Assembly (NCBI GenBank): GCA_030998225.1 | Contig: JAPYXD010000553.1 | Span: forward strand, 2,976,001 to 3,040,000 | Source of the DNA: Diplolepis rosae | Lineage: Eukaryota > Arthropoda > Insecta > Hymenoptera > Diplolepididae | Direction of reading: 5' to 3' | Length of the DNA stretch: 64,000 nucleotides | Shown here: piece by piece, positions 10,309 to 20,461 of the stretch | How positions within the stretch are numbered: position 1 is the first letter of the stretch | Layout: the number at the start of each line of letters is the position of its first letter | The notes under the pieces: generated by a model | The model's database searches: none | What the model was told of the DNA's origin: nothing | The model's input: the letters and a program-made list of their open reading frames with translations, nothing else | Position numbers and translations under genes: made by a program

Positions 10309-11557
10309 AGGTTATTATAAAATAAAATTTACTGATACGTACATGGAGACACTTTTAAAATTGCAATACATAAACATTAATTTGGATCAACAGAAAAGTT
10401 TTTCAAATATTTTTTGTTTTAAAATATTTTTGTAATCAATAAATGTGATCAATAATTTGTTATTAGAAAATATAAATTGTCTCAATGTTCCGAGTCAGGT
10501 AAATTTATAATCATCAATCAAAATTCTTACAATAATATGCCTTAATTCTACCAATTTCCATGTGCTTATAGAAAAAATATTTATTTAGAATTTTTGTTTC
10601 AAATTTATTCTTATTGAAACTAATTTTGTTCCTTGTCTTACCTGGGATACTTGATATGTTTGTTTTTTTTTTTTATATAATTGTCGAATGGTATAGGTCA
10701 CAAGTGGGTTTTAAATAATTGTTACACTCACAAAAAAAAAATTTTTGTTATATTTTTTATTATACACACATAAACAAAATTATAAATTATACAGAATTTA
10801 ATTAATGCAAGATTGGACAAGCCTGACTCAAGCACAACATCTTGGTCAATCTTTTGCAATTAAAAATATTCTGTTAGTTAACACAGTTAAAATAAAAGTT
10901 TCAAACGATACTGTATGAGCACTTGAATTTTGCCTTACCCAATTGATCGTCATCAAATGGTGACCGTTCAACGAATCTAAAAAGGACTTATAGTCTCTTG
11001 TGCTGCTTTTTCTCGTTTTAACTCAAATCAAAACCTAGTCAACAATTTAGAATTAAAGAAGTACGAGATTAGACAGGCATGACTCAAGCACAAAATCCTA
11101 TGTAATCTCTGCACTTTCAAAAATTCCGATAATAAAATTTCAAATAAAATAAGTCTTTTGATCACTTAGGTTAGCCTCAAGGTCAAATCCCTGCGTGAAT
11201 TAACAGAATTTATTTTATTTTAACACAGTTTGTACAAAATAACAAGAAATCAGGAAATAAAACAGTTTTGCAAATAAAATAATTATTTAATCACTTAGGT
11301 TAGCCTCAAGGTCAGATCCCTTTGTGATTTGATAAAATTATTTTATTTTAACAAGATATGTGTATAATTTCAAATAAAATAAAATGATTATTTAATCACT
11401 CAAGTTAGCCTCAAGGTCAAATCCTTTCGTGATTTTATCAAATTTATTTTATTTTAGCAAAATATGTGTGAAATCATATAAATTATAATTGCAATTTATC
11501 AAGTTTGATTCCTAATAATTATGAAATTTCAATAGCCCATTCACTGACTTCAAGTGT
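10309..11557 (-). other. Retrotransposon leader (5' untranslated region)
   Basis: About 1.25 kb separates the primer-binding site from gag. It has no long frame. It contains a tandem set of three related units (11138-11465) and, further in, two related segments at about 10800-10870 and 11060-11120 sharing GACTCAAGCACAA. A leader of this length can hold packaging or internal-entry structures, but that is inference. Confidence 0.6.
11138..11465. repeat. Three tandem leader units, each with a hairpin
   Basis: The core TTAGCCTCAAGGTCA recurs at about 11171, 11300 and 11405. Each unit carries flanking complementary ends (ATCACT... and ...GTGATT) that would close a stem around the core, and is followed by an A/T-rich TTTATTTTATTTTA tract. 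The units differ at scattered positions yet keep the AATCAC/GTGATT ends in copies 2 and 3. Confidence 0.65.
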
Positions 11558-11575
11558 TTCCCGGCCGATGCACCA
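11558..11575 (-). promoter_or_regulatory. Primer-binding site matching tRNA-Gly
   Basis: The plus strand here reads TTCCCGGCCGATGCACCA, which is identical to the 3' 18 nucleotides of insect tRNA-Gly(GCC) including the added CCA. The minus-strand element RNA is therefore complementary to that tRNA end and could use it to prime reverse transcription. It lies 17 bases inside the LTR edge, a wider gap than usual. Confidence 0.8.
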
Positions 11576-12170
11576 AAAAAGGAGATTGGGTATGTTACGT
11601 CAGAAACGCAACATTTCTCTTTTAAAAAGATCTCCTCGTTTTATGTCAGGATCAGAAGGATCCTCTCTAAGGGATGAGGAATAGTCAGTGATTGAGAAGG
11701 GTTAGGTATATAAAATATATTTATTGACAATTGAGATTTTATCAGGTAAGCACCATGGAAATGTAAAATAGAATCAAAATTAGAAATACCCTTTTAGTTA
11801 TCCTGAGTTGAATTGATTGATGATCAATTGAGTCCAGTAAGCGAATGTGGTCAGTTGAGTGTAACTTGTAATCTTCAGGTAGTTGCAGTTGTATAGTAGA
11901 TTCGTAATCTAGACGGTTGCGGTTGATCTAGTTGATTCTTCGATCCCAGTTTCGAGAGAATTTGGAAGGCGATTCCCCTTCACTTTCTAATGTCGTTGAA
12001 CTCAGCGCCGAGTTAGAATTCGGGTTGAGTAGCGGTAGAAATCTGGAGAAGCTGGACTGACTGGATTGCACTCGCGGTATAGATTCGATGGCACTGGACT
12101 CGCGTTGGCCACATTGTAGAAATCGAAGTTGACTAACTAACTGAACTCGCGGTGTAAAGATGATGGTACT

Positions 12171-12204
12171 GGACTGACTTCTCTTGGAACTTTCGCTTTT
12201 TATA
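12171..12204 (-). promoter_or_regulatory. LTR core promoter: TATA box and arthropod initiator
   Basis: On the minus strand TATAAAAAG (12204-12196) is followed about 28 bases later by TCAGTCC (12177-12171), matching the arthropod initiator TCAGT. The spacing fits a TATA-directed RNA polymerase II start, which would mark the U3/R boundary of the LTR. Confidence 0.7.
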
Positions 12205-12227
12205 GAACTTTGAAAGGTCAAGTATGA

Positions 12228-12296
12228 CGAGTAACATGCTATGACGAGTCGCATGTTATTACCAGTCACATGCTATTACAAGTCGCATGTTATGAC
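12228..12296. repeat. Four-copy 17-bp minisatellite in the LTR
   Basis: Four imperfect units of the form AGTNNCATGYTATKACN follow one another, ending just upstream of the TATA box in the direction of transcription. Tandem repeats at this position in LTRs often act as enhancers or binding-site arrays; that role is inferred only. Confidence 0.7.
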
Positions 12297-13019
12297 GGTA
12301 GTGTGTTGGTATTGTAGGGCTTCATTTACTTTCTCTCTGGGTCAATCGATTTGTTATCATGTGTAGGTATTAGAACGACACATGGTAATTTCGTATTGAT
12401 CATCCTATTGATCTGTAGATTTGTCTATAACTTGCGTCGATAAAATCACACTCGCTGTAATGCTGTCTTGATCCCTTTATTGGTTTCTTAATCTGCTCGT
12501 TACCTGTGGCGGTAGAGTCGCGGGACGTGACAATAATATAAGAATATAAAATTTTTATTTTTTCGATTAATTTATTACTTGAATTTTTTATTAGATCATT
12601 AATAATTGATTGCTTAAATTAATTATATATATTAATTCAATCCATTAATTAATACTAATACTTTATTAAAGCAACTATATTAGATCAAATGATAAGGTCT
12701 TGTTACTCATAATGCAATGCATAATATTTTGTATTATCAACATAAAATAAGGTAATTAATGAAGAAAAGCAATAAATAAATATATTGCTAATATTTCCAT
12801 TATTATCCATATTGGTAAAGAAATATTAATGAAGAAATAATTTTACTCTAATTAATCGTGATATAAGGATCCTATATGCAAGACAATTTATTTCTTGTAC
12901 TTTTGCGATTAATTTTCTATAGAGTGTTATAACTATTTTATGTTTCAAGTTCTGATTAGTATTTTAAAATGTTATTTTAAAAAAATTGATAATCTTAGTT
13001 CTTCAAAAATCATAAAACT

Positions 13020-13100
13020 TTAATTGTTTATCAATTTTCTCCATATAAAATAATACTTTAATCGGAGAGGACGAGGTGGCGCCGCCTTACGGATTAGTTC
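13020..13100 (-). repeat. Right arm of the 11 kb-spaced inverted repeat
   Basis: Inverted partner of 1978-2048, reading GGAGAGGACGAGGTGGC and GCCGCCTTACGGATTAGT. Just outside it, CCAAGTGG recalls the outer part of the inverted ends near 20217 and 26328, and a short palindrome around TTTTTCAACGTTGAAAAA lies at 13125-13145. Confidence 0.6.
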
Positions 13101-13149
13101 CAAGTGGTATCACTAACAGACGACTTTTTCAACGTTGAAAAAGGCCGTC

Positions 13150-14346
13150 GTTGGATAGGGCTGGGCGGAAGAAAGTGAAATATAAGAACTAAAAGATATA
13201 ATATAATAGGTTATTGTAAAGTGACATGTTTGATGACATGTCTGCTATTATATTGACCCAAAATTCACAGAATTTTTGTTAATTTCTCATTTTTTTGGCA
13301 TTGGGTCAGCCTCTTTTTATTTTCTTCTATTAAAATTATATTAAAATTGGCAAGCACGTCTTTGCAGAATTATAAATTATTATAATATCTATATATGTCA
13401 TTTTACTCAATATTATTTGAGTATGTTCAGAAATGAAGAAAAAATGGAAAGTTGTTTATTTCTGAATTTAGTTTTATTCTGAGATGTTTTGAAAAAAAAA
13501 TAATAAACTTATCTTTAAAAAAAATTTTTTTAAATTTTAGTATTCGTGACATTAAGTATCACATTTAAAAGTATTCTTGAATTTAATTTGTTCTGAAAAT
13601 AGTCAGAACTATGAAATATTCAACTATGTTCCAGACATTTAGTTTAAAGTATTATTGCGTAAATTATTGTATGGAAATCTTAAAATTTTGTATTAAAATT
13701 GGAATTACTTCACATTAGTGGAATTTAATAAAGGAATTTATATGGTTAATTATAATTATAATGGTTGAATGAAAAAAATTCTCTAACTTTTTAAAGTTTT
13801 TGACTTGACTTTCCCTGCCGATTCATAAATTCCTTGGCTTGCAACGACCCCGGGAAATGCAAAAAAAAAATAAAAACTTTTTTGCTCCTTGAAAGTTTGA
13901 ATTTTGATAAATTAATATATAATTTAATACAATTATTGTTTGTATATTATATAATAAAGCATTTTATATATAGTCTATAATTATAGAGATGATATAAAAG
14001 CAAGTATAATATTAATTTATGATTTTTAATTTTCATTGTATTAAATTCAAAATTAACCTAACCTCAAATTTTGACAGCATATAATTTTAATATATTAATA
14101 TTAAAAATGTTCTTTGGTTTTTCTTTATAAAAATATATTTATATAAGGGAGCACGCTTTATTTAACTATGAAGGTACTCAAAATATTGATAAATAACTAT
14201 TTAAGCCATAAATTCTTGAAATTTCTTTTATATTCTTCAAATTCTGTAATATTCCTGGTTATATTACTTGAACTTGAATTCTCGAGAATTTAAGAACTCT
14301 ACAATCTGCCACCTTGGGCATCACCGAATTGGCGAAGTATTTTACA
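13150..14346. other. AT-rich stretch without a recognised gene
   Basis: Strongly AT-rich, rich in homopolymers, no frame above background and no clear repeat partner elsewhere in the window. Confidence 0.45.
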
Positions 14347-14427
14347 AAGTAAATACTTCCACCATAGGATGGAAAGAGTCAGTTGTTACGTCAGCCTCTT
14401 TTCATCCTATAGTGGAAGTATTTGCTT
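14347..14427. repeat. Short inverted repeat (hairpin)
   Basis: Arms of about 33 bp (AAATACTTCCACCATAGGAT on the left; its reverse complement with two or three changes on the right) surround a 10-15 base loop containing TTACGTCAG. It probably represents a small foldback element. Confidence 0.6.
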
Positions 14428-14511
14428 CGTAATGTACGAGAGTGGAGAAGACAGAAATATACTTTCCCCTCTTTTACTCTTGTTTTGATGCGACGCATTA
14501 CGCTCTAATAG

Positions 14512-16010
14512 TATGGCCACCACGAAGGAATAATAAGGAGACCTATCTCCATGTAAGCGACTTGGCAGGAGCAACGGCACGGTAAGTGCCCGGCTTGTAA
14601 GTTGGAAGTAGTGGAAAGGAGTGCGCAAGTGCGCAGTTGTCCTCTTCTTACTCACAAAAAAATGTGCAAGTGAGACGAATTTGTCAAATTGTCAAATTGA
14701 TCTAAGTGATTCCGGCAGTGATCCCAGAACGTGGGAGCTGGCGGCCCCCACCAGCTCAGGGCTTCTTCCTCGCTCGACTGCCATAGGTTGGTTGAATGAG
14801 GAAGACACAATGAGCTCGTGGCATCTATGGTGGGGGCCGCCAGCTCCCACGTTGTGGGATCACTGGATTCCGGTCGTGGCTTCGGCCACGGCCGGACGTG
14901 TACGTCTGTGAAAGGTCCGTCCGTGGTCCTTTGTTAATGTTGAAATTGTGCGTTCTTGAGTGGAATTGAACTCTGTTGGCTGTTTCGTGGTGCGCTGTTT
15001 CTTCACGCTTTCGTGTTTTCTGACATTTTCGTGTGTGCCCTACGTCCATGGATCGTGGGCATCTTGCGTGGTTGTGATTTTGCTGGCGTGCCAATCCCTT
15101 GGACTCTGAATGTGCCGCCTCTGCACTTTGCTTTTCGGTGAGGATGATAGTTCGCGGTTTTTCCTTGTTTACATCTTGCTCCTGCTTGTCTTTAAGGTGA
15201 CCTTTCAGGCTTAGAAATCCCGCGGTTTTTCGGTTCCGGCGCGTCCCACCAGAGGTCGCTCTATTGGCAGCCTGTTCGAGCGCCGTTGTTGGTCTTCAGT
15301 TGAATTTTGACTGCTCAACCTCCGCACTGTACTTTCTGGATTGGACCGTTCTATATTGGTTTTGTTCTATTGGGCTCTTCTAGCCCCACGTGATTGTTCT
15401 GGCCATTTGTTCATTGAACAAGAAGCCATTAAAAGAAGAAGAAGATCTAAGCCAAAGTGGTTATGTTGATCGATGTTTTGATCATTTGCAAGCGGCAGAT
15501 ATTTGTTCAATTTCAATTTAGTTTAAAAAAAAAAAATTATTATCTCAGGACTCCTATAAAGCTAAAGGAGTGCATTATAAAAGTGGTAAGTATATATCGA
15601 ATATAAGATTGTAAATCTTGAAATTGAAATTATGGTATTTGTTATTAGTTCGTAAATCGTGTGTTAAATAATGCTGAATAGTATTTTCCTTTAAAGGTGA
15701 GGGAATTTAATCCGAGAAATTTTTGAAGATTTTGAAGATCAAATGTAATATAATAAATTTTTTTCTTAGCAGTGTCGTGTCGCGTACCGGGTTGCATAAC
15801 CTCTCTGGCTTAGATCAATTTGACAAGTTCCTCTCACTCGCACATTTTCCCGCGAATAAGAAGAGGACAACGGCGCACTTGCGCACTCCTTTCCACTACT
15901 TCCAACTTACAAGCCGGGCACTTACCGTGCCGTTGCTCCTGCCAGATTCCGAAAAGTTTCTCATGGCAGTTTGGTCTCCTTATTATTCCTTCGTGATGGC
16001 CACGAAGTAG
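14512..16010. mobile_element. Inverted-repeat DNA element with long arms
   Basis: The left end has GGCCACCACGAAGGAATAAT then AAGGAGACC. The right end, reversed, reads the same with one change, and the arms continue inward for about 150 bp past GCAACGGCACGGTAAGTGCC and CTTCTTA-CTC. The element has no transposase frame. A 737 bp retroposon sits in its left arm (14707-15443). The spurious frames at 14407-14655 and 15723-16010 are simply the two arms read as protein. Confidence 0.7.
14707..15443 (+). mobile_element. Retroposon with (GAA)n tail and 8-bp target duplication
   Basis: This 737 bp insert is flanked by GATCTAAG on both sides (14699-14706 and 15444-15451) and ends in ATTAAAAGAAGAAGAA. 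The partner arm of the host element at about 15800-15830 preserves the uninterrupted site, with one GATCTAAG. The insert starts with a strong hairpin (about 14717-14770 against 14820-14872, arms rich in GGGAGCTGGCGGCCCCCACC) and is GC-richer than its surroundings. It has no coding frame. A target duplication plus simple-repeat tail suggests LINE-mobilised retroposition. Confidence 0.75.
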
Positions 16011-16020
16011 TATAAGGCAC

Positions 16021-16325
16021 GGTCGTATAGACAGGTCTGGCATCTCCCGTAGTGGGGGATGTTCCTTTATCGTGACGAGTAGTAGTTTCGAAAGTGACCG
16101 CTTGGACAGCGCTGCAATCGAGTAGTTGAAGGAATACCCGTGGTTTAAAGACAGCTTTCACAGATGACTACGTTCTGGGTATATCTATATACATACATGC
16201 TACGGTGCGGTCATTCGGGCCACTGCTCGATACTAGCGCTATCCGTGCAAAAAATATGAAACATTCTGACTACAATAAGGGAACATCCCCCACCACGGGA
16301 GATGCCAGACCTGTCTATACGACCG
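16021..16325. mobile_element. Foldback MITE
   Basis: Left arm 16021-16069 (GGTCGTATAGACAGGTCTGG...) and right arm 16277-16325 are inverted copies over 49 bp with three or four differences. The 207 bp core has no frame. It is directly abutted by elements on both sides that share the ATAAGG(C/A) border, suggesting serial insertion. Confidence 0.7.
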
Positions 16326-16331
16326 TGGTAT

Positions 16332-17359
16332 AAGGAGACCCTACTCGCGGAAAATTTGAACGCGTGGATTCGGATTTAGTTAGTTTGCATCGCTCTTAGC
16401 GCTTCTTACAGGAAAATGTCAAACTCTTGAATTTTCACAATATGGCTGTCGTGTTGTCTACTGCATGAAAAGAGATAAACAAAAACAGTGGCACCGTTAT
16501 AGTTAAAATTATTTTAAGTAGATTATGTCACCTGTCAACGCGAAGATGGAAAGCAAACCCTTTTGTTTCTTCAAGTATTTACATTAAAGTTACTTGCATT
16601 AAAGAGTTTGAAAATCTTCTATAAGAGGTTGATGAGTATCCGTAATTTTTGTTGCAGCTATATATTATTCGGAAATATTATAATAAGAAATGCAATCATA
16701 TAATAACTGCCAATAAAAAATTGTAAATCAAAATTTTTTTTTAAATTAACAAATACCAGAGAAAATTTATTCTTAGAAAACAATATTAATATTGATTTTT
16801 CGTGTAACTGCATGAAGTCACATTAAATTAAATTAAACAAACGAATTATACGATAAATTTAACGGCCACAAAAGTCGTTGTTTCTGGAGCGAAATGCGGC
16901 CGGGAGGACCGTACTTTCGGCTAGGAGATCAAGAAAAAATAGTTGCAATAGCACAAAAATTAAATACAGATCAATGTACTTCACATTACAGATTTATAAA
17001 ATAATTAAACATACTGACCGTGCTAGGGCAAAAGAAGTGACGTGTCTCCAGTCTGTCTTCTTTTTCTTTTTTCTTCTTTCCAACATAGCGCGTGGATGCG
17101 CAACCATCAGTAAAACAATAGACCATATTATCTTGCACACACTTGTTTATTAATATATTTAAAACTTCTCGCACATGTATGGCAATGATTGGTAATTTTT
17201 GTTTGTACAAATCACGCTTACATTATTATGAGCGCCGACATTTTTGAAACTTGTGTTGCAACGCTTTTCCGCAAGCGGCGCAACGCACGATGCAAACTAA
17301 CTAAATCTGAATCTGCGCGTCCAAATTATCCAAAGGCTGCATAGGAGTGGAGTCTCCTT
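16332..17359. mobile_element. Non-autonomous inverted-repeat element
   Basis: Ends are AAGGAGACCCTACTC and, reversed, AAGGAGACTCCACTC. The arms run inward about 80 bp to GATTTAGTTAGTTTGCATCG and its inverse. TATA lies outside each end, consistent with a TA or TATA target duplication. Frames inside (16878-17153 and 16986-17210) show no transposase features. Confidence 0.65.
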
Positions 17360-17411
17360 ATACTACTTCATGAGGATGGCACTCCAAAGTGTACACTTGA
17401 GTACACTTTGC

Positions 17412-17733
17412 TAAATTCAAATCATAGAGTTATTATAGATAGAGAAGGCACGCAATAGGGGCGCGTGTAAGTGGAAGCACCCGATTGTTAGAGAGAGAGA
17501 TCGTGAGGTTGCTAAATCTCTCTCACTCTATTAGCGTATGCGCATTTCTTATTTACATTTCTAACGCTGTGACAAGATAGGTTGCGCATTTTTTTCAAGT
17601 CGTTCACGCATGCGTATCACGAAATGAAAGTGAGAGATAAATACACGTATTTGATTCTCTATCTTCTTTTATTTGGAGGATGCCTTCCAACCAGGCTTGC
17701 ATACTCTATGTATAATAACTCTATGATTCAAAC
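17412..17733. mobile_element. Foldback MITE
   Basis: The left arm has TTCAAATCATAGAGTTATTA and AGAGAAGGCA; the right arm carries the inverse with a 20 bp interruption. A perfect 10-bp hairpin of CAAAGTGTAC lies just outside at 17392-17417. Confidence 0.6.
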
Positions 17734-18552
17734 ACGGTGGCAGTCCGTGCGTCCCGTGCAGAGGAAAATAGGGTAATTCGTTATGTTAAGTCAGGGTGAA
17801 ATGTCATGGTTGCGCAAATCTCGGCGTAACGCGAAAAACGTCAAATCACTAGCTAGTGACTTCTAGCGACAAGTCTTGTACCGAATGTGGTCGCCTTTAT
17901 GATAGACCTTTTCTTTTAAGAGCGGAAGCTTATGCACCATGATACTACGCGCGCAGTTAAATGTTTCGAGCTCATTTTAGGAAAAATGTACATCATAATA
18001 ACTAACTTTTCAGTAAAACTAACTGAAATAGATGTTCCTGGTGCAGAATTGTTGTACAAAAAGGTGGAGAAGAATATCATTTGTCAATTAAAAAGATGTT
18101 TGCAATGTAGAAAACAGTCCATGAAAGGAGAAAAGCAACAACTTGTTGACCGGTATGTAGTATGAAGGTTATATTTACATTAGTGATATTGAGAAATGCA
18201 TAGAAAAATTGTACTTTTATATCAAACTGTTTCTGTGAAATAAAAAAAATTAAAGTGAAAAAATTAATTTTTTTTTAAATTTGAAAGTATAAAAATTTGT
18301 GGATTATAATTTATAAGAAGTAAGTATCTGATGTATAAAATAAAAGGTGTATTTAAGATGCCACCAGGAAATCGCTGAATTTATATTACATAATGTTTAT
18401 AAATGAGTGATTTCTAGACAGTACCTTGTCATAAATTATTCGGTAATGGTTTTCTTAATCTTAAAATTCTGTACTGTTAAAAAGTGAATGCATTTATACA
18501 AATATATACTTTTTTTAAATGGTAAACAATTCTTTATAATGAATCAATCATA
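17734..18552. other. No recognised gene
   Basis: A 77-codon frame at 17932-18165 has a plausible composition but no recognisable motif and no neighbouring exon; I do not call it. Confidence 0.35.
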
Positions 18553-19572
18553 CCCGGTAAGAAGAGAAGAATTCAGAAAAATTCAGAATCTGAATTCCCA
18601 TTAATACGGGAATTTTCCTCCATCTAAAGTTCCACGAACGAATAGAAAAAAAAAGCAAAATCTATTCCTTTTAATCGACTTAGAAAAATGTAATGAAAGC
18701 GTATTGAGAGGAATTAAAAAGTGGAAAAATACAAAGCAGAGACTAGAAGGGAATAGAATAATGTTACTTTGAAGGCGCAACTGAGAATTAAATTAAGTGA
18801 ATTTTTTAAAATCAATAAATATTGTATTAAATTTATAAATTAGAAGTAAAAAAAAAGAATATGGATAAATTATATTAAAACTTTTTGATTCATTTATTGA
18901 AAAGAGACATATTTTGACTGATTTCATATGAAATCTGTCTTGGAACACATCGAAATGATATCATAAACAACGAAAAAGATGTTGATCGTGTTGTACAATT
19001 ATACTTTTATTGTTAATAGCTTGTGCGAAAAAATTGTTTCTCGTGTCCAAAACTTGGGAAAATGTATTTTTACATAAAAGCTGTGAAAAAACGTATATAT
19101 AACACATATTTTGTGGACAGATTAGAAGGAATTAAATTAATGGAAAATACAGCATGTAAGTATGAAATTAAAAAAATTACCCTGACAAAAGTATTCACAT
19201 TTCCAAACTTATATTGCACAAGAAGGAATAGAAATCATGTACGTGCATATATTTTGTGAGCAGATCAGAAAGAATGAAATTAATCGAAAATACAGCATGT
19301 AAGAATGGAATTAAAAATAATCATGAGAGGTGTGTCTATGCTCGGATTAAGAGGAATTAAAAAAATTGAAAAAATGTTCGCCTGCATGGAATACAACACA
19401 ACTGGCAATCGTTAAGGAAATAGAAAAGAATTGGTTTCGGAGATAAACCTATTCTTTCGTTGGGCACTCCTTCCGATGGAAAATTAGCATATTCGAAAAA
19501 ATTACATAATTCTCATTCTTTCATTTAAGTCTGGAAATACTAATTTTTCTGAATTCTTCTGTTCTTACCAGG
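18553..19572. mobile_element. 1.0 kb terminal-inverted-repeat element
   Basis: The left end CCGGTAAGAAGAGAAGAATT and the right end (reversed, CCTGGTAAGAACAGAAGAAT) match over about 32 bp and again further in (CCATC..., GAAT-AG). Inside, about 125 bp is duplicated in tandem (roughly 19090-19190 and 19215-19315), both copies sharing GAAAATACAGCATGTAAG. The 19023-19259 frame spans that duplication and looks accidental. Confidence 0.6.
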
Positions 19573-19858
19573 TAGTAAATGAGAATATAAAATTATTATT
19601 CTCTATCTCTATTACATTTCTATACCTTTTTCCTTTTCAAACGATTTTCTCCAGGTATATCGGAGATTTTTTTGTGGAAAGTTTTTTAATTCAAAATCTT
19701 TCGAAATATTTTTTTTCTGTAAATATTTACCTTGCCCGTGTACCTTCTCGGTAAAAATAGCTCGAAACTCCCGGAAGTACCATGGATATTTCGGGCTTGC
19801 GCAGTATCGTTTTCTTAAATGAAAAGGTCAATTGCGGCATTTCGCATTCCGATCGTTC

Positions 19859-20152
19859 CGCTTGCAGTGTGTCCAGATTTGACATGCGAACGTTACGTAC
19901 ACAACGCCAACAGTAGTACGTACGTGAGAATGGTTGCGCGCGCAGCGTAGTGTTTCTGCTGTTCGCAGTAGTTCTCTGAGTTTTCTCTGGTTGAAGGCTC
20001 CTTGTCAAGGAGAGAAAACCAGAGAAATTTTAGAGAACCACTGCGAGCAGCAGACACACTACGCTGCGCGCGCAACCATTCTCACGTACGTATTACTGTT
20101 GGCGTTGTGTGCGTAACGTTCGCGTGTCAAATCTGGACACACTATCCGCTTG
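19859..20152. repeat. Long near-perfect hairpin, GC-rich stem
   Basis: Two arms of about 145 bp face each other with only a few unpaired bases at the tip near 20003. The arms contain GTGTCCAGATTTGACA, GTTACGTACACAACGCC, GAATGGTTGCGCGCGCAGCG and their inverses. Frames predicted on both strands are the same arm sequence read twice. Either a foldback transposon or the precursor of a hairpin RNA. Confidence 0.8.
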
Positions 20153-20216
20153 TTCACTGTTGTTAGTCAACTTCAGTCCTATCCGACTGCATGAAAAATG
20201 GCTGTCAATATGTACG

Positions 20217-20284
20217 ATATATACTTCCACTTGTGACGTCACAGGTACTAATCCGAAAGAAAGCGCGGCTGTGGTTCAGCCCGA
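20217..20284 (+). repeat. Left inverted end of a possible 6.1 kb element
   Basis: The 39 bp outer part (ATATATACTTCCACTTGTGA then CGTCAC...ACTAATCCG) matches the reverse complement of 26290-26328 with four differences. Similarity continues inward through GCGCGGCTG and GTTCAGCCC. It includes the palindrome GTGACGTCAC. A short THAP-like peptide start (MPRYKEHRCKVPNC) begins at 20411, about 130 bp inside, but stops after 16 codons. Confidence 0.6.
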
Positions 20285-20461
20285 TGTTTACATTGAGTCA
20301 AATGCAGTAAAAATATAAAAGTGTCTAAAAAATTTTAATTTATGAATAATTTTTTATTTAGGAATCCTTTGTAGTGAAGTAAATATCAATACTAAGTTTA
20401 TCGCAAGAAAATGCCTCGTTACAAAGAACACAGGTGTAAAGTGCCAAACTGCAAAGCTTAG

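Larger units (their letters stand above)
3700..12532 (-). mobile_element. Ty3/gypsy-type LTR retrotransposon, 3' LTR missing
   Basis: Reading leftward on the minus strand: a 940 bp LTR (11593-12532), a primer-binding site (11558-11575), a leader of about 1.25 kb with tandem repeats, gag (8410-10308), protease (7418-8326) and pol (3700-7524) with the order RT, RNase H, integrase that defines Ty3/gypsy. No matching LTR exists between the pol stop and position 1, so the copy is truncated or its 3' end has been replaced. With a protease/RT frame break as well, this copy should not move on its own. It lies between inverted repeats at 1978-2048 and 13020-13100. There is no separate downstream envelope frame. 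Confidence 0.85.
11593..12532 (-). repeat. 5' LTR of the gypsy-type element
   Basis: Read on the minus strand the LTR starts TGTCACGTC and ends GACGTAACA, a nearly perfect short inverted end pair with TG..CA. Its size is 940 bp. It contains a TATA box and initiator (12171-12204), a possible AATAAA signal (minus strand, 11720-11725) and a four-copy 17-bp minisatellite (about 12228-12296) in the upstream part. No partner LTR is present in the window, so the boundaries rest on the inverted ends and the adjacent primer site. Confidence 0.75.

Noticed and set aside
11138..11465. Leader repeats as relatives of the 18-copy array
   Set aside because: Both are tandem hairpin units, but their cores (TTAGCCTCAAGGTCA and AGGCCTTTAATAGAGCTT) do not align.
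14407..16161. Frames around 14407-14655, 15723-16010 and 15834-16161
   Set aside because: They correspond to inverted arms of one element and give the same peptide strings twice.
17932..18165. 77-codon plus-strand frame
   Set aside because: No recognisable motif and no sign of promoter or splice structure.
19727..20116. Several overlapping frames on both strands
   Set aside because: They are the two arms of the hairpin at 19859-20152 read as protein.
20411..20461. THAP-domain gene start
   Set aside because: Only 16 codons (MPRYKEHRCKVPNC...) precede a stop and no continuing exon was found; kept only as a hint in the 6.1 kb element finding.
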